Counted from the first letter of the stretch, positions 34,931 to 45,346 are shown. The stretch: 64,000 bases of DNA from Flavobacterium psychrotrophum (GCF_003403075.1 NZ_CP031557.1:3844001-3908000); one strand, 5' to 3'. Notes: a model not told the origin generated them from the sequence alone. Made by a program: numbers and translations.

Positions 34931-34957
34931 AATACAACTACAACACACAACTACACT

Positions 34958-36856
34958 ATGAGCGATGCTATTAAACATGAATGCGGTATTGCACTACTCA
35001 GGCTTTTAAAACCCCTGGAATATTATAAAGAAAAATACGGCACTGCTTTTTACGGGATACAAAAAATGTACCTGATGATGGAAAAGCAGCACAACCGCGG
35101 GCAGGATGGCGCCGGTTTTGCCAGTATTAAAATGGACGTAAAACCCGGGCAGCGCTACATAAGCCGCGTACGCAGCAACCAGCAGCAGCCCATTCAGGAT
35201 GTTTTTGCCCAGATAAACGAACGCATAAACGAGGAGCTTACAAACCATCCCGAATATGCCGATGATGTACAGGCACAAAAAGACATGATACCGTACATTG
35301 GCGAAGTGTACTTGGGCCACGTGCGTTACGGTACATTTGGAAAAAACAGTATAGAGAGCGTTCACCCGTTCCTGCGCCAGAATAACTGGATGCACCGCAA
35401 CCTTATTGTAGCCGGTAACTTTAACCTGACTAATGTACAGGAGCTTTTTAACAGCCTTGTAGAGCTTGGCCAGCACCCTAAAGAACTTGCCGACACCGTT
35501 ACGGTAATGGAAAAAATAGGCCATTTTCTTGATGATGAAGTGAGCGAGCTGTACCAGGTTTGCAAAAACGAAGGCTACACAAAGCAAGAAGCTTCTGCCG
35601 TAATATCAGAAAGGCTTAACATTGCCCGTATTTTAAAACGTGCCTCTAAGCAATGGGACGGCGGTTATGCCATGGCAGGTATGTTTGGTCACGGCGACTC
35701 ATTCGTTTTCCGCGACCCGGCAGGTATTCGTCCTGCATACTATTACCAGGATGACGAAATTGCCATTGTAGCATCTGAAAGGCCGGTGATACAAACGGTA
35801 TTTAATGTAGCGTTTGACGATGTTAAAGAGCTTGACCCCGGTCATGCCATCATTATCAAAAAGAACGGTACAGTATCGGTTACAGAGATTATTCCCCCTA
35901 CGGTTAAGAAAGCATGTTCGTTTGAGCGTATTTACTTTTCACGCGGTAGCGATGCCGAGATTTATGAAGAGCGCAAAAAACTGGGCCACTTAGTACTACC
36001 TGACGTTTTAAAAGCTATCGATAACGATACTGACAATTCGGTTTTCTCATACATTCCTAACACTGCCGAGACTTCTTTCTACGGAATGGTTGAGGCCGCG
36101 CAGGACTTTTTGAACCAGCGCAAAAACAATGAGATATTAGAAAAACGCAACACACTTAATGAAGAAACCCTTAAGGAACTACTATCTGTTAAGATACGTA
36201 CTGAGAAGATAGCCATTAAAGATGCTAAGCTGCGCACCTTTATTACCGAAGACAGCAGTCGCGACGATCTTGTTGCACACGTGTATGACGTTACCTACGG
36301 CGTTATTAAGCCAGAGGACAACCTTGTTATTATAGATGACTCTATTGTACGCGGAACAACGCTTAAAAAGAGCATCATTAAGATGATGGACAGGCTAAAC
36401 CCTAAGCGCATTGTAGTAGTATCCAGCGCACCGCAAATTCGCTATCCTGACTGTTATGGTATAGACATGGCAAAGCTGGAAGGGCTTGTAGCTTTTCAGG
36501 CAACATTAGCGCTACTTAAAGAGCGTGGGTTAGATCATATAATTGACGATGTATATAAGAAGAGTAAAGCTCAGGAAGGCCTGCCGGATAATGATGTTGT
36601 AAACTACGTTACTGAATTCTATGCACCTTTTACAGATCAGGAGATTTCAGACAAGATTGCACAGATACTTACTACCGAAGATATTAAAGCAGAAGTAAAA
36701 ATCATCTTCCAGACGGTAGAGAACCTGCACATTGCCTGCCCTAAAAACTTAGGTGACTGGTATTTTACAGGAGACTACCCTACACCGGGAGGAAACCGTG
36801 TAGTAAACCGCGCATTTATAAACTTTTACGAAGGAAACGACGCAAGGGCTTATTAA
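34958..36856 (+). CDS. purF: Amidophosphoribosyltransferase, long Bacteroidota form
   Basis: 632 residues, longer than the ~500 of the E. coli enzyme. The N-terminal nucleophile-type glutaminase is seen as HECGIALLRLL, with a seven-residue leader to be removed before Cys9, plus HNRGQDGAGFASI and LGHVRYGTFG. The PRPP-binding loop is LVIIDDSIVRGTTLKKSI. It makes phosphoribosylamine, the committed step of purine synthesis. Extra segments around residues 60-110 and at the C-terminus (NLHIACPKNLGDWYFTGDYPTPGGNR) are typical of the long form. It follows the PfkB gene. Confidence 0.93.
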   Translation: MSDAIKHECGIALLRLLKPLEYYKEKYGTAFYGIQKMYLMMEKQHNRGQDGAGFASIKMDVKPGQRYISRVRSNQQQPIQDVFAQINERINEELTNHPEYADDVQAQKDMIPYIGEVYLGHVRYGTFGKNSIESVHPFLRQNNWMHRNLIVAGNFNLTNVQELFNSLVELGQHPKELADTVTVMEKIGHFLDDEVSELYQVCKNEGYTKQEASAVISERLNIARILKRASKQWDGGYAMAGMFGHGDSFVFRDPAGIRPAYYYQDDEIAIVASERPVIQTVFNVAFDDVKELDPGHAIIIKKNGTVSVTEIIPPTVKKACSFERIYFSRGSDAEIYEERKKLGHLVLPDVLKAIDNDTDNSVFSYIPNTAETSFYGMVEAAQDFLNQRKNNEILEKRNTLNEETLKELLSVKIRTEKIAIKDAKLRTFITEDSSRDDLVAHVYDVTYGVIKPEDNLVIIDDSIVRGTTLKKSIIKMMDRLNPKRIVVVSSAPQIRYPDCYGIDMAKLEGLVAFQATLALLKERGLDHIIDDVYKKSKAQEGLPDNDVVNYVTEFYAPFTDQEISDKIAQILTTEDIKAEVKIIFQTVENLHIACPKNLGDWYFTGDYPTPGGNRVVNRAFINFYEGNDARAY

Positions 36857-37046
36857 GAAACCATACAGCTTAATTTTACAATGACTATAACCGAAAAAGG
36901 GAAGTGCTGTAAATGAACGATTTAAAATGTATTTTGCCGATGTTTTAATTTTTTTAACAAAATTATTTGGAATATCTATTTAATACATATATTTTTACCC
37001 AAAATAGCATTAGTAAAATATAAATTTTACGGTATTTTTGGGGGCT

Positions 37047-37080
37047 AAAAAAGGGAAAACTAACCGTTTTCCCTTTTTTT
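37047..37080. terminator. Bidirectional terminator
   Basis: A 14-bp perfect A/G-T/C stem (37047-37060 with 37066-37079) with loop of five and T-runs on both strands. It sits between purF and the convergent surface-protein gene. In the same 36857-37177 gap, gtaaaat/attttac near 37014-37031 forms a smaller hairpin; no gene was seen. Confidence 0.9.
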
Positions 37081-37177
37081 ATGGGGCATTGAGATCTTTT
37101 TACCTTATGCCCATGACTAAATTACTAAAGGTGAGAAAATTGATTTATTAACAACAAATCATTACCACACAGATACT

Positions 37178-40100
37178 TTATCGTATTAACGAAAAATGCC
37201 CCTTAAAATCAGGCTTACCTTCCTGTTGCAGCATGAACCAATAATCCGTAGCAGGCAAGGCATAACCATTATAAGTACCGTCCCATCCTCTATCATTTTG
37301 TTTAAGGGTAGTAATTAACTTTCCATAACGATCATAAATAGTAATCAGCGCTTTATTAAAGCCTGCGAACTTAACATGCCAGTAATCAAATTTCCCATCA
37401 GCATTTGGGGTAAAGTATTTAGGATAATCGAGTAGGGCTATCATTTTAGAAATTTTGCCACATTCGCCTTTATCTTTTACAAATACTGTATACAGACCGG
37501 CTTCTAAGCCTGTAAATACATTTTCCTGCCGATAGGAAATATCGTCTAATGAATACAAATAATCTTCATTATAAGGCAGTACGGTAATGGTGTTGTTTTG
37601 CGCGGTTAGGTCAGCTGTCACCACCTCACTTATGTTCGGGCCGTTATATTGGTTTATAATAAAATACCGTATTGATTCGCATATAACACCATCTGTAAGA
37701 GTAGACACGGTGGCTGAATAAGTGCCGGGCACGGTAAAAACAGCAGTTTGGCCTATTGTGCCATTTGACCATTTATACATATAAAAACCATCAGGCAGGG
37801 TTATTGTAACTGAATCTCCAGCGCAAAACCCATACTCCGGCTCCAGTACGAAATCAGAATTTTGAATAAGACTGAGTTCCTGCTTAAATATGTATGGGCA
37901 GCTGCCCATTGCTTTAAACCTGTAATATATCGTAGTTGCGGTTAATGTAAGGTTTAGCACTGGACTAATAGTGTTAGATGTTCCATTAATAGCATCGGCA
38001 TATACATTATAATAACCAGCATCATAATTACCTGCCGGCAAAGTAGCTATAATGGCCGCCTGCTGCTGGCTAAGATCAAAAGTAACCGCATCGGTACCTT
38101 CGCATTCTTTGTAAGCAGGCAGTGTGGTTTCTGTAGCGTAGCCTGCCTTCAACTCTATTGTACCGGTAGCGGTACAGCCCCATGTATTTTTTGCTTTAAC
38201 ATACAGGCGGTATGTAGCTGTGGTGGTTGTAAAATGAACGGCATCAGGTATTGGAATATTATTTAGCATATCGGCCGCTGTAGCATAAAAAGTTACTTCA
38301 AGTTCATTACGAGGGTCAATAAACAGGAGCGCTTCACTAAGGTCATAAACCTGACCACCTGTGCCAAAACATTTTTCTAATACATATGTAGGAATAACAG
38401 GAAACGGGTTATAGTTAAGTGATATGTTTGAAAGTACTTTGCAACCATTTGGAAGAGTAACCACCACAAAAATCTGTCCGCTGCCGGCAACTGTGTAAGA
38501 AGTTGGACTTGTTATTGGGTCTATCTGTTGCTGTGCCTTAGCCGCATCATCATAATAGGCAAATATAACACCAGCCTGTGTGGTAATCAGTGTTTGGGCT
38601 GCGGTAAGGTCAAACGGATTCCCGGCACAGCTGTATAGCATTACATTAGACTCTATGGTTAAATTGGGCGGGGTGACTACGATGCTTTGGGGCTGTGTCA
38701 CACTATTACCCGAGCTATCGGTAAAATTCCAGTTTATGATATAATTTCCTGCTATGGTGTAAGACAAAGGATCTATGGTTACTGCATTTAATATTCCGTC
38801 ACAACCATCTGTGGCAGTAGGTATTTGCGATACCGTAATACTACAATCGGAGGTTAATTGAGGTAGGTTGGGCAATGTAGGTACGGGTTGGGCAGTATCA
38901 CCTACAATTATTTCAACGGTTTGGGTTGCATCACACCCTGCTGTACCGCTTATGGCGCAGCTATACGTTCCGGCTTTTAGAGCAGAGGCCGACGGTATAA
39001 CAGGGTTTTGCTGCGTTGAAGTAAAGCCGTCTGGGCCCGTCCATAAATAATTTGATCCGCCCTGCGCAGTAAGATTGATATTTCGCCCTACACAAACCGG
39101 GGAGTTTGATGAAAGTGTACTAAACGAATTACAGTCGCGGAATTTTACTATATAGGTTGCACCGACATTTACTGGCGAAATACCGCTTTGGTGCGCGCCC
39201 GGTGTGGCAATGCCTGACATGCTGCCGTTTGTTATGCCGTGCATATAAATATCTCCGGCAGTATCTACAGCTACATAGCAATTTTGTTCAGCTTTATCAC
39301 CACCATAATAAGTGCCCCAAATACGTTCTCCGGCAGAGCCCAGCTTTACCAAAAATGATTTTGAGTACATCCCTTTTACAGGCATATAGGCATCTGGTGT
39401 CGCAATATTGCTATTACCACTCGCATCACCACAAAATAAGGCTTCGCCATTTTGGTTTACAGCAAGCCCGGTTATCATGCTATTAAAATAAGTGCCCCAT
39501 GCCATAGATTGATTTTGCGTATCAAAACTCATAACAAATTCTGAATCGACTCTATTATCTGGCACTATGTAATAAGGAAAGTAACTCCCCGGCGTGGCTA
39601 TATTTGAAGTACTGCTTGTTCGCCCCTGCAAATAAAGATGTGTGCCATGTAAAGCTGCCCTAAGCATATAGTCGTATCCACTACCACCGGCGTAAGTACT
39701 CCAAAGCCTTGCTCCTGATGTGTCAAATTTTCCGATATAAATTTCATTTGTCCCATCCCAGTCCGATTTATAACTACCGGGTGTACCAAGTCCCCCGCTA
39801 TTTGCCGTGCCGGCAACATATAAAAAGTCGTCATCAGAAATATTAACAGTATTTAACCCATCTGCCTCGCTTCCTCCAAAATAAGTACCCCATAAACGGT
39901 CTCCAAAGGGCGAAAACTTTACGATAAAACCATCAGTTCCGCCATTAAATCTGGGTTGAAAAGTACCGGCTGTAGCCATATATTGTGTACTGTTAGTACT
40001 TCCCACAAAATAGATATTATCAGTGCTGTCAGTAACAATTGAAACACTTCCTGCTTCTTCATTTCCATTTCCACCATAATATGTACCCCAAAGCCTTAAT

Positions 40101-41257
40101 CCTGAAGAATTAAGTTTTACCACATAACAATCGGCATAAGTATTTTTAGAAGTCTGATAGGCCCCGGGCGAGGCAAGGTTAGGATAGCTGTTACTTGTTT
40201 TACCGCAAAAAATAACATTTAAATCAGAATCAATAGTAATTGATTTGCCAACAACACAATAGTAAGTGCCCCAAATTTGCGCACCGTCGGGTGATAGTTT
40301 AGAAACGTAACCGCTACTACTACCCTCCACATAAGTAGATTGAAAAGCCCCCGCTGTAGCTACAAATTGGGTACTGGCTGTAGAGCCGCTTACATATACA
40401 TTATTTAAGGCATCAGTTTCGACATATGCAGGGAATGCAGTAGCATACCCTCCAAAATAGGTACCCCACATACGTATGGGCACAGGATCAATAATTACTT
40501 TTTTGCCCTTAAGATTGTTTTCTGATTTAAATCCGTAAACATTTTTACATATTTGCCTGTAGTTTATTTTAAGCGCCTCGTTCCCGGTATCCGACTCTGT
40601 CCAGCTCAGCGGAATGGTTTCTTCAAAAGCACCAAACCGCACATTAAATTTGATCCTATCGCCCTCTAATGTATTTTTTGCTCCCCTTACTCTGAACTTT
40701 ATATCATTAATATTCCCGTTACTGTGCACTACAAAATTATATTCTACAGGTTTGGCAGCATCATCCGGAACTGAAAATACCAGATCGATACCCTTATAGA
40801 GATTTTTATATATTACCTTTTTGTAATTGTACACCATCTCTACCCCATTAGATTTCCAGGGCATATTATAATAATTGTTGTAAGCTGATGATTTTTCATG
40901 TTCGGTCAAAATCATTGCGGGATTTGCATTCTCAAAATCAAAGTCTACCCTGTGCAGCTTAGTAGTATATGTGTACGATACAGTATCTTCAGTTGGCAAG
41001 AATGATACATGATTTACTTTTTTAATATGTCGTTCAGTTTCATAAAAATCATAACTAAAGCCAGTTTTTCTTAACTGCACATTCATTCCGGGAGCATTAA
41101 GCAAATAAAACACATCTGTATTTGCTTTATTATTCTGGTTATAAAACTGACCTTTATTTTTAACAAAACCTATTGAGGGCTGCTGATTTTGCACTGCAAG
41201 CTGCGCACCTGCTTTCATAAAAATTAAAAATAAAACTACTGCAATAAGATTTTTCAT
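37178..41257 (-). CDS. T9SS type B surface protein with SBBP repeats
   Basis: 1359 residues with signal peptide (cleavage after AGAQ, residue 19). An N-terminal DUF7948-like region (IGFVKNKGQFYNQ, GMNVQLRKTGFSYDF) leads into a beta-propeller of SBBP repeats, marked by repeated WGTYFGG / WGTYYGG and TPGAYQ / TAGAFQ words (about residues 262-700). An Ig-like unit, an HYR-like unit (DCSITVSQIPTATDGCDG) and three C...FDLS/T units like those in the giant protein at 831-10019 follow. The C-terminal type B sorting domain reads YPKYFTPNADGKFDYWHV, IYDRYGKLI, WDGTYNG, TDYWFML. It is exported by T9SS and anchored outside the cell; ligand unknown. Confidence 0.93.
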   Translation of the reverse strand: MKNLIAVVLFLIFMKAGAQLAVQNQQPSIGFVKNKGQFYNQNNKANTDVFYLLNAPGMNVQLRKTGFSYDFYETERHIKKVNHVSFLPTEDTVSYTYTTKLHRVDFDFENANPAMILTEHEKSSAYNNYYNMPWKSNGVEMVYNYKKVIYKNLYKGIDLVFSVPDDAAKPVEYNFVVHSNGNINDIKFRVRGAKNTLEGDRIKFNVRFGAFEETIPLSWTESDTGNEALKINYRQICKNVYGFKSENNLKGKKVIIDPVPIRMWGTYFGGYATAFPAYVETDALNNVYVSGSTASTQFVATAGAFQSTYVEGSSSGYVSKLSPDGAQIWGTYYCVVGKSITIDSDLNVIFCGKTSNSYPNLASPGAYQTSKNTYADCYVVKLNSSGLRLWGTYYGGNGNEEAGSVSIVTDSTDNIYFVGSTNSTQYMATAGTFQPRFNGGTDGFIVKFSPFGDRLWGTYFGGSEADGLNTVNISDDDFLYVAGTANSGGLGTPGSYKSDWDGTNEIYIGKFDTSGARLWSTYAGGSGYDYMLRAALHGTHLYLQGRTSSTSNIATPGSYFPYYIVPDNRVDSEFVMSFDTQNQSMAWGTYFNSMITGLAVNQNGEALFCGDASGNSNIATPDAYMPVKGMYSKSFLVKLGSAGERIWGTYYGGDKAEQNCYVAVDTAGDIYMHGITNGSMSGIATPGAHQSGISPVNVGATYIVKFRDCNSFSTLSSNSPVCVGRNINLTAQGGSNYLWTGPDGFTSTQQNPVIPSASALKAGTYSCAISGTAGCDATQTVEIIVGDTAQPVPTLPNLPQLTSDCSITVSQIPTATDGCDGILNAVTIDPLSYTIAGNYIINWNFTDSSGNSVTQPQSIVVTPPNLTIESNVMLYSCAGNPFDLTAAQTLITTQAGVIFAYYDDAAKAQQQIDPITSPTSYTVAGSGQIFVVVTLPNGCKVLSNISLNYNPFPVIPTYVLEKCFGTGGQVYDLSEALLFIDPRNELEVTFYATAADMLNNIPIPDAVHFTTTTATYRLYVKAKNTWGCTATGTIELKAGYATETTLPAYKECEGTDAVTFDLSQQQAAIIATLPAGNYDAGYYNVYADAINGTSNTISPVLNLTLTATTIYYRFKAMGSCPYIFKQELSLIQNSDFVLEPEYGFCAGDSVTITLPDGFYMYKWSNGTIGQTAVFTVPGTYSATVSTLTDGVICESIRYFIINQYNGPNISEVVTADLTAQNNTITVLPYNEDYLYSLDDISYRQENVFTGLEAGLYTVFVKDKGECGKISKMIALLDYPKYFTPNADGKFDYWHVKFAGFNKALITIYDRYGKLITTLKQNDRGWDGTYNGYALPATDYWFMLQQEGKPDFKGHFSLIR

Positions 41258-41451
41258 GGATGGTTAATTGGAGGTCAAATTTACAATTTTTATCCGTGAA
41301 ATTATAGAGATTTCAGATGCTTCCATTCTTAGTAACTAAACAACTTCTTTATTAGTGAATAGTTTCAAATAATGAGTTTTCATGATATAATTATTTAATT
41401 GGTTTCAAAATAGTTATATCAAACAGCCTGCCGAAAAAAACAGAATCTAAC

Positions 41452-41483
41452 AAAAAAAGCCTCCACATTGCTGTGAAGGCTTT
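41452..41483 (-). terminator. Terminator left of attL (probably the tRNA gene's original terminator)
   Basis: On the minus strand aaagccttcaca pairs with tgtggaggcttt (one G-T pair) and is followed by seven T. It lies just beyond the left copy of the tRNA 3' end, in the position and direction of a terminator for the tRNA gene before insertion. Confidence 0.7.
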
Positions 41484-41490
41484 CTGTAAA

Positions 41491-41511
41491 ACCAGTGGTC
41501 CCACCTGGGCT
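41491..41511. repeat. attL: copy of the tRNA 3' end
   Basis: gtggtcccacctgggct at 41495-41511 is identical to the end of the intact tRNA gene (50028-50044); including four flanking bases, 20 of 21 match. It marks the left boundary of the integrated element. Confidence 0.88.
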
Positions 41512-41649
41512 TAACCTTTGCAAAAAAGCACAAACTGAAATTAGCACATAAAATCCATAAAACCCTTTATTTGCAAAGGTTTTACGAAGATACGCTTTAT
41601 CTTGATTATTGTAACGGTTTGCGATAAATTGTCTGAATTTGCAAACTAC

Positions 41650-41669
41650 CGTACAAATGCCGTACAAAT
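41650..41669. other. Left arm-type sites (candidate)
   Basis: CGTACAAAT occurs at 41650-41658 and 41661-41669, exactly 11 bp apart, between attL and the integrase gene. The right end has a matching pair. This is consistent with arm sites for the integrase, or with operators controlling its gene. Confidence 0.6.
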
Positions 41670-41686
41670 AATTGGTTATATTTGCC

Positions 41687-41694
41687 CTTAAATC
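41687..41694 (+). promoter_or_regulatory. Candidate -7 box for the integrase gene
   Basis: TATATTTG, an exact TAnnTTTG match, ends 6 bp before the ATG at 41701. Its start point would lie at or next to the start codon, so a nearly leaderless transcript is expected. Confidence 0.45.
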
Positions 41695-41700
41695 AATTTT

Positions 41701-42963
41701 ATGGCTACAGTTAACTACTTATACCGTTCTACAAAAGAAAGCGCAAATCTAATACTCAGATTGCTCTATAGGCACGACAATAAAGACCATGTTATAGGTG
41801 CTAATACCAAATGTGAAGTTTCAAAGGAATACTGGAATAAGTATCACAATCAGAAACGCATTAAAGATATTGACCTGTTCGATAAACAGGCTGAAATTAA
41901 GTCAGAATTAAAAGAAGTAGAAAAGCATGTATTGAAAGCATTTAATGCTACCCAAACGATCGACGTAAATAAAAAATGGCTTCAGACTCAAATAGACAAC
42001 TATTATAATCCACCTGCTGCCCCAGTTAGTTTGCCGACAGAGTTAGTGAAATATATGGATATTTACATTGAGTATAAGCGTGGTGAGTTAACCGAAACTA
42101 CGATAAGAAAATGTAATGTAATAAAGCAAATGGTAACGCGGTATCAAACTGACCGCGACAAAGCACTGCTTATTTCTGATGTAGATACACATTTTAAAAA
42201 GGATTATGAAGATTATTGTGCCAATAATGGATACGCTCCCAGCACAGTAGCTAGAAGCGTTCGCTTTATAAAAACGGTTTGCAGGCATGCAAAATTTAAT
42301 GGACTAGAAACCAATCATCAGCTTGACGGCATAAAAACAAAACAGTATAAAACAGAAATCATATATCTAACGAAAGCCGAATTAGAAACAATTTCGGAAA
42401 CTACAGGGTTAACAAAATCTCTGGAAAATGCACGCGATTGGCTACTTATAAGCTGTTATACAGGACAGCGCGTTTCAGACTTTATGCGTTTCACTAAAGA
42501 CTGGATACGCTATGAAACGAATAGGCAAGGGGAAAAGAAACCTTTAATTGAATTTACACAGGTAAAAACAGGTAAAAAAATGACTATACCCTTATCAAAA
42601 CTGGTAATTGATATATTACAAAAGCGAAATGGAGAATTCCCACGTGCTTTATCCGACCAAAAATATAATGCCTATATAAAGGAAGTATGTAAGGCAGCAG
42701 GGCTAAACCATGAAGTATACGGCAGTAAAAAAGTTGAAACATCTCCCGGAAGTAAACTTTACCGCAAAGACACAGGATTGTTTGAAAAATGGGAACTGGT
42801 AAGTTCGCATATAGGTAGGCGCACCTTTGCCACAAATAACTATGGTATTATACCAACATCTTTTTTAATATATGTAACCGGACATAGCACAGAATCTATG
42901 TTTTTGGCATATATTGGCAAGAGCAATAAAGACATTGCAATGGAGTTAACTAATTATTTTTAA
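41701..42963 (+). CDS. int: Tyrosine recombinase (integrase)
   Basis: 420 residues. An N-terminal arm-binding region (to about 110), a SAM-like core-binding domain (about 111-205) and a catalytic domain follow in order. Catalytic residues seen are Arg257 in CYTGQRVSD, His370 and Arg373 in SSHIGRRTF, His395 in VTGHSTESM and Tyr404 in LAYIG. A Lys in VKTGKKMTIPL (about 289-293) is the likely beta-hairpin lysine. It catalyses site-specific integration and excision at the tRNA repeat. The gene lies 190 bp inside attL and points into the element. Confidence 0.95.
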   Translation: MATVNYLYRSTKESANLILRLLYRHDNKDHVIGANTKCEVSKEYWNKYHNQKRIKDIDLFDKQAEIKSELKEVEKHVLKAFNATQTIDVNKKWLQTQIDNYYNPPAAPVSLPTELVKYMDIYIEYKRGELTETTIRKCNVIKQMVTRYQTDRDKALLISDVDTHFKKDYEDYCANNGYAPSTVARSVRFIKTVCRHAKFNGLETNHQLDGIKTKQYKTEIIYLTKAELETISETTGLTKSLENARDWLLISCYTGQRVSDFMRFTKDWIRYETNRQGEKKPLIEFTQVKTGKKMTIPLSKLVIDILQKRNGEFPRALSDQKYNAYIKEVCKAAGLNHEVYGSKKVETSPGSKLYRKDTGLFEKWELVSSHIGRRTFATNNYGIIPTSFLIYVTGHSTESMFLAYIGKSNKDIAMELTNYF

Positions 42964-42970
42964 TGAACAC

Positions 42971-43624
42971 ATGGCAGAAAATTTTGTACGAACAGGGTAT
43001 AAACAATTCTTTAAAATGAATTACTCTTTAGGCCTTAAGGAATTTATAAATAATAACCCTTTAGCTGATGAGGTTTTCTACATTAAATTTCTACTAAAAA
43101 ATCAACAAAAAGAAATTCTTAGCTTAGAAAACGATATTTCTATTTTTTTAGACAATGACGTTAACCTTGATAAAATATCAAAAAGTAAAGTTAAAAGTGC
43201 CAAATATATAGAAAGTAAAACAAAGCGAGATCACTTTTGGATGTTGAAAGAATACTCCTCTTTTCTTGAAGAAAGGCTTACAGAATTGACAGCACCTAAA
43301 GCACCATTAATAGAAAGACTTCTTGATTTATCATTAAGCGAAATTGCCATGTTTTTTTATTACTCTAATAAAAACATTACGCAACTAAACGCAAATGCAA
43401 TAGCTCAAGAACATGGACACTCTTCAGGGAAAAAATTACTTCAATTATATAACGAATGCAGTTATAGAGCTAATAGAATTGCATCGGGTGAAACTGAAAC
43501 TAAGCAAAAAAACAAGGTCAAAAGATTAGAGAAAATAATAAGTCTATTATTTTCAAAAGGACTTGAAACTTTAAAGGCACAGCAGGATTTAAATGATTTG
43601 AATGAAAATTTTAAAAATCAGTAA
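42971..43624 (+). CDS. Unknown helical protein of the element
   Basis: 217 residues, starting 7 bp after the integrase stop, so probably co-transcribed. It is lysine- and leucine-rich and mostly helical, with possible coiled-coil stretches (LLKNQQKEILSLENDISIFLDNDVNL and KQKNKVKRLEKIISLLF). A central segment SEIAMFFYYSNKNITQLNANAIAQEHGHSSGKKLLQLYNEC resembles a HTH-like region seen in uncharacterised proteins of Bacteroidota mobile elements. No membrane segment. A role in excision or replication control is possible from position only. Confidence 0.6.
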   Translation: MAENFVRTGYKQFFKMNYSLGLKEFINNNPLADEVFYIKFLLKNQQKEILSLENDISIFLDNDVNLDKISKSKVKSAKYIESKTKRDHFWMLKEYSSFLEERLTELTAPKAPLIERLLDLSLSEIAMFFYYSNKNITQLNANAIAQEHGHSSGKKLLQLYNECSYRANRIASGETETKQKNKVKRLEKIISLLFSKGLETLKAQQDLNDLNENFKNQ

Positions 43625-43702
43625 CCAGTTATAACCGGTTACCACCTCTCTACCCGTCATAATCTTTGCAATAGAAATCATTATTAATTTAAACTATTGC
43701 AG

Positions 43703-43963
43703 ATGAATAATCCATTTGAAACGATTGACAAACGCCTTAATTCCATTGAGGCACTTCTGGCCAGCTTACAGCAAATACCCCCGATTAAGATGGAGGAGGT
43801 TGACCTACTGACCCGCGAACAGGCCTGCGACCTTCTTAAAATAAATAGTAGTACCTTATGGCACTGGACGAACCGAGGTAAGGTTAAAGCCTACGGGATT
43901 GCCAACAGGCGATACTACAAAAAAAGCGAGCTTTTAGAGTGTCTTAAACCATTAAAGAAGTAA
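43703..43963 (+). CDS. Helix-turn-helix protein, excisionase/AlpA-like
   Basis: 86 residues from ATG 43703 (an in-frame TTG precedes it). A short coiled N-terminus (ETIDKRLNSIEALLASL) is followed by a winged HTH_17/MerR-like domain: LLTREQACDLLKINSSTLWHWTNRGKVKAYGIANRRYYKKSELLECL. This pattern is common in element-encoded excisionases and AlpA-like regulators. Its gene directly precedes the primase-helicase (gap 3 bp), so it probably controls or joins replication and excision functions. An imperfect gtaacc/ggttac palindrome near 43620-43641 could be its operator. Confidence 0.83.
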   Translation: MNNPFETIDKRLNSIEALLASLQQIPPIKMEEVDLLTREQACDLLKINSSTLWHWTNRGKVKAYGIANRRYYKKSELLECLKPLKK

Positions 43964-43966
43964 GCT

Positions 43967-45346
43967 ATGCAAGAGGAAAATATACCAGTGCTAAGTATCC
44001 TTGCCCATCTACAAAATAAAATTCAGCCTATTAAGTTTGCAAGTTATTTTGACGACACAGCAGAGATCAACAAGCTTCAGAAAAAGCATTACCTTATACC
44101 AGTAGTTGATAATCTACTCAACGTAACAAACCAAGAAAACTATAGTCTATGTCGCAAAAATGAAGTGGTATATCTTTTTAATGGGGAATATTGGCAGCAG
44201 CTTGATACGCCAATATTTAAAGATTTTTTAGGGGAAGTAGCACTACAATCGGGAACGGATAAGTACGATGCTCGCTTTTTCCAGTTTAAGGACGATTTAC
44301 TAAAACAGTTTATGTCAGATGCCTCTTTAAAAGAAATACACCTGCCAGAAAAGGTTTTGATAAATCTAAAAAACGGAACATTTGAGATTAGCGAACAGAA
44401 CCAAGAGTTAAGAGGTTTTAATAAGTCCGATTTTATGACTTATCAGTTACCATTTTCTTACGACAGTTCTGCACGATGTCCAAAGTTTACTAATTTTTTA
44501 AATCAAGTTTTACCCGACAAAGAACTGCAATTGGTTTTGGCCGAGTACTTAGGATACATATTTATACGTAACAAAGTATTGAAGCTTGAAAAGGTTTTGA
44601 TACTTTACGGTTCAGGGGCAAATGGCAAAAGTGTTTTGTTTGAAATTATAAATGCCTTAGTAGGTAAACAAAATATTTCTGTATACAGTTTGCAATCCTT
44701 AACGGACTCCAAAGGTTACAATAGAGCTATGATTTCACACAAACTATTAAATTATGCAACAGAGATAAATGGCAAACTCGATACGGCTGTCTTTAAGCAG
44801 TTATGTTCAGGAGAACCTGTGGAAGCCCGTCTGCCCTACGGTATGCCATTAACAATTGAAGACTACGCAAGATTAATCTTTAATTGTAATGAGCTACCAA
44901 AAGAGATTGAGCATACAGACGCATACTTTAGAAGGTTCCTAATAATACCGTTCAAAATTACTATACCTCCGGAAAAGCAAGATAAGGAATTGGCGACCAA
45001 GATTATTGAAGATGAGCTTTCAGGCATTTTTAATTGGATAATAGAAGGGCTTCAGAGGCTATTGGCAAACAGGAATTTTACGCATAGTAGTATTATTGAA
45101 AATCAGGTAAAAAAATACAGAGTAGAGAATGACAGTATATTAATGTTCCTTGAAGAAGAAAATTACGAAAAATCTATTTTAGAAAACATTAAACTGGCTG
45201 CATTATACCTTGATTATAAAATTTTTTGCCAAACAAATGGTTTTATAGCATCCGCTGAAAGAGCTTTTTCAAAAAAACTGGATAGCTTAGGTTACGAAAG
45301 AAAGCGAACAAGTTTGGGGTACTCGATTTATATCAAAAAAAAATAG
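43967..45346 (+). CDS. P4/D5-type primase-helicase
   Basis: 459 residues. A D5-N-like middle region (ARCPKFTNFLNQVLPDKELQLVLAEYLGYIF) precedes the SF3 helicase core: Walker A LYGSGANGKS (residues 214-222), then KLLNYATEINGKLDTAVFKQLCSGEPVEARLPYG, RLIFNCNELP and YFRRFLIIPF. This is the phage/plasmid primase P4-family C-terminal helicase. The N-terminus is short and lacks the obvious primase catalytic motifs, so it may act only as a helicase or depend on another primase. It would drive replication of the excised element. Confidence 0.9.
   Translation: MQEENIPVLSILAHLQNKIQPIKFASYFDDTAEINKLQKKHYLIPVVDNLLNVTNQENYSLCRKNEVVYLFNGEYWQQLDTPIFKDFLGEVALQSGTDKYDARFFQFKDDLLKQFMSDASLKEIHLPEKVLINLKNGTFEISEQNQELRGFNKSDFMTYQLPFSYDSSARCPKFTNFLNQVLPDKELQLVLAEYLGYIFIRNKVLKLEKVLILYGSGANGKSVLFEIINALVGKQNISVYSLQSLTDSKGYNRAMISHKLLNYATEINGKLDTAVFKQLCSGEPVEARLPYGMPLTIEDYARLIFNCNELPKEIEHTDAYFRRFLIIPFKITIPPEKQDKELATKIIEDELSGIFNWIIEGLQRLLANRNFTHSSIIENQVKKYRVENDSILMFLEEENYEKSILENIKLAALYLDYKIFCQTNGFIASAERAFSKKLDSLGYERKRTSLGYSIYIKKK

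Noticed and set aside
41495..41511. A second tRNA gene at the left end of the element
   Set aside because: Only the 3' end of the tRNA is present; D and anticodon arms are missing, so it is an att copy.
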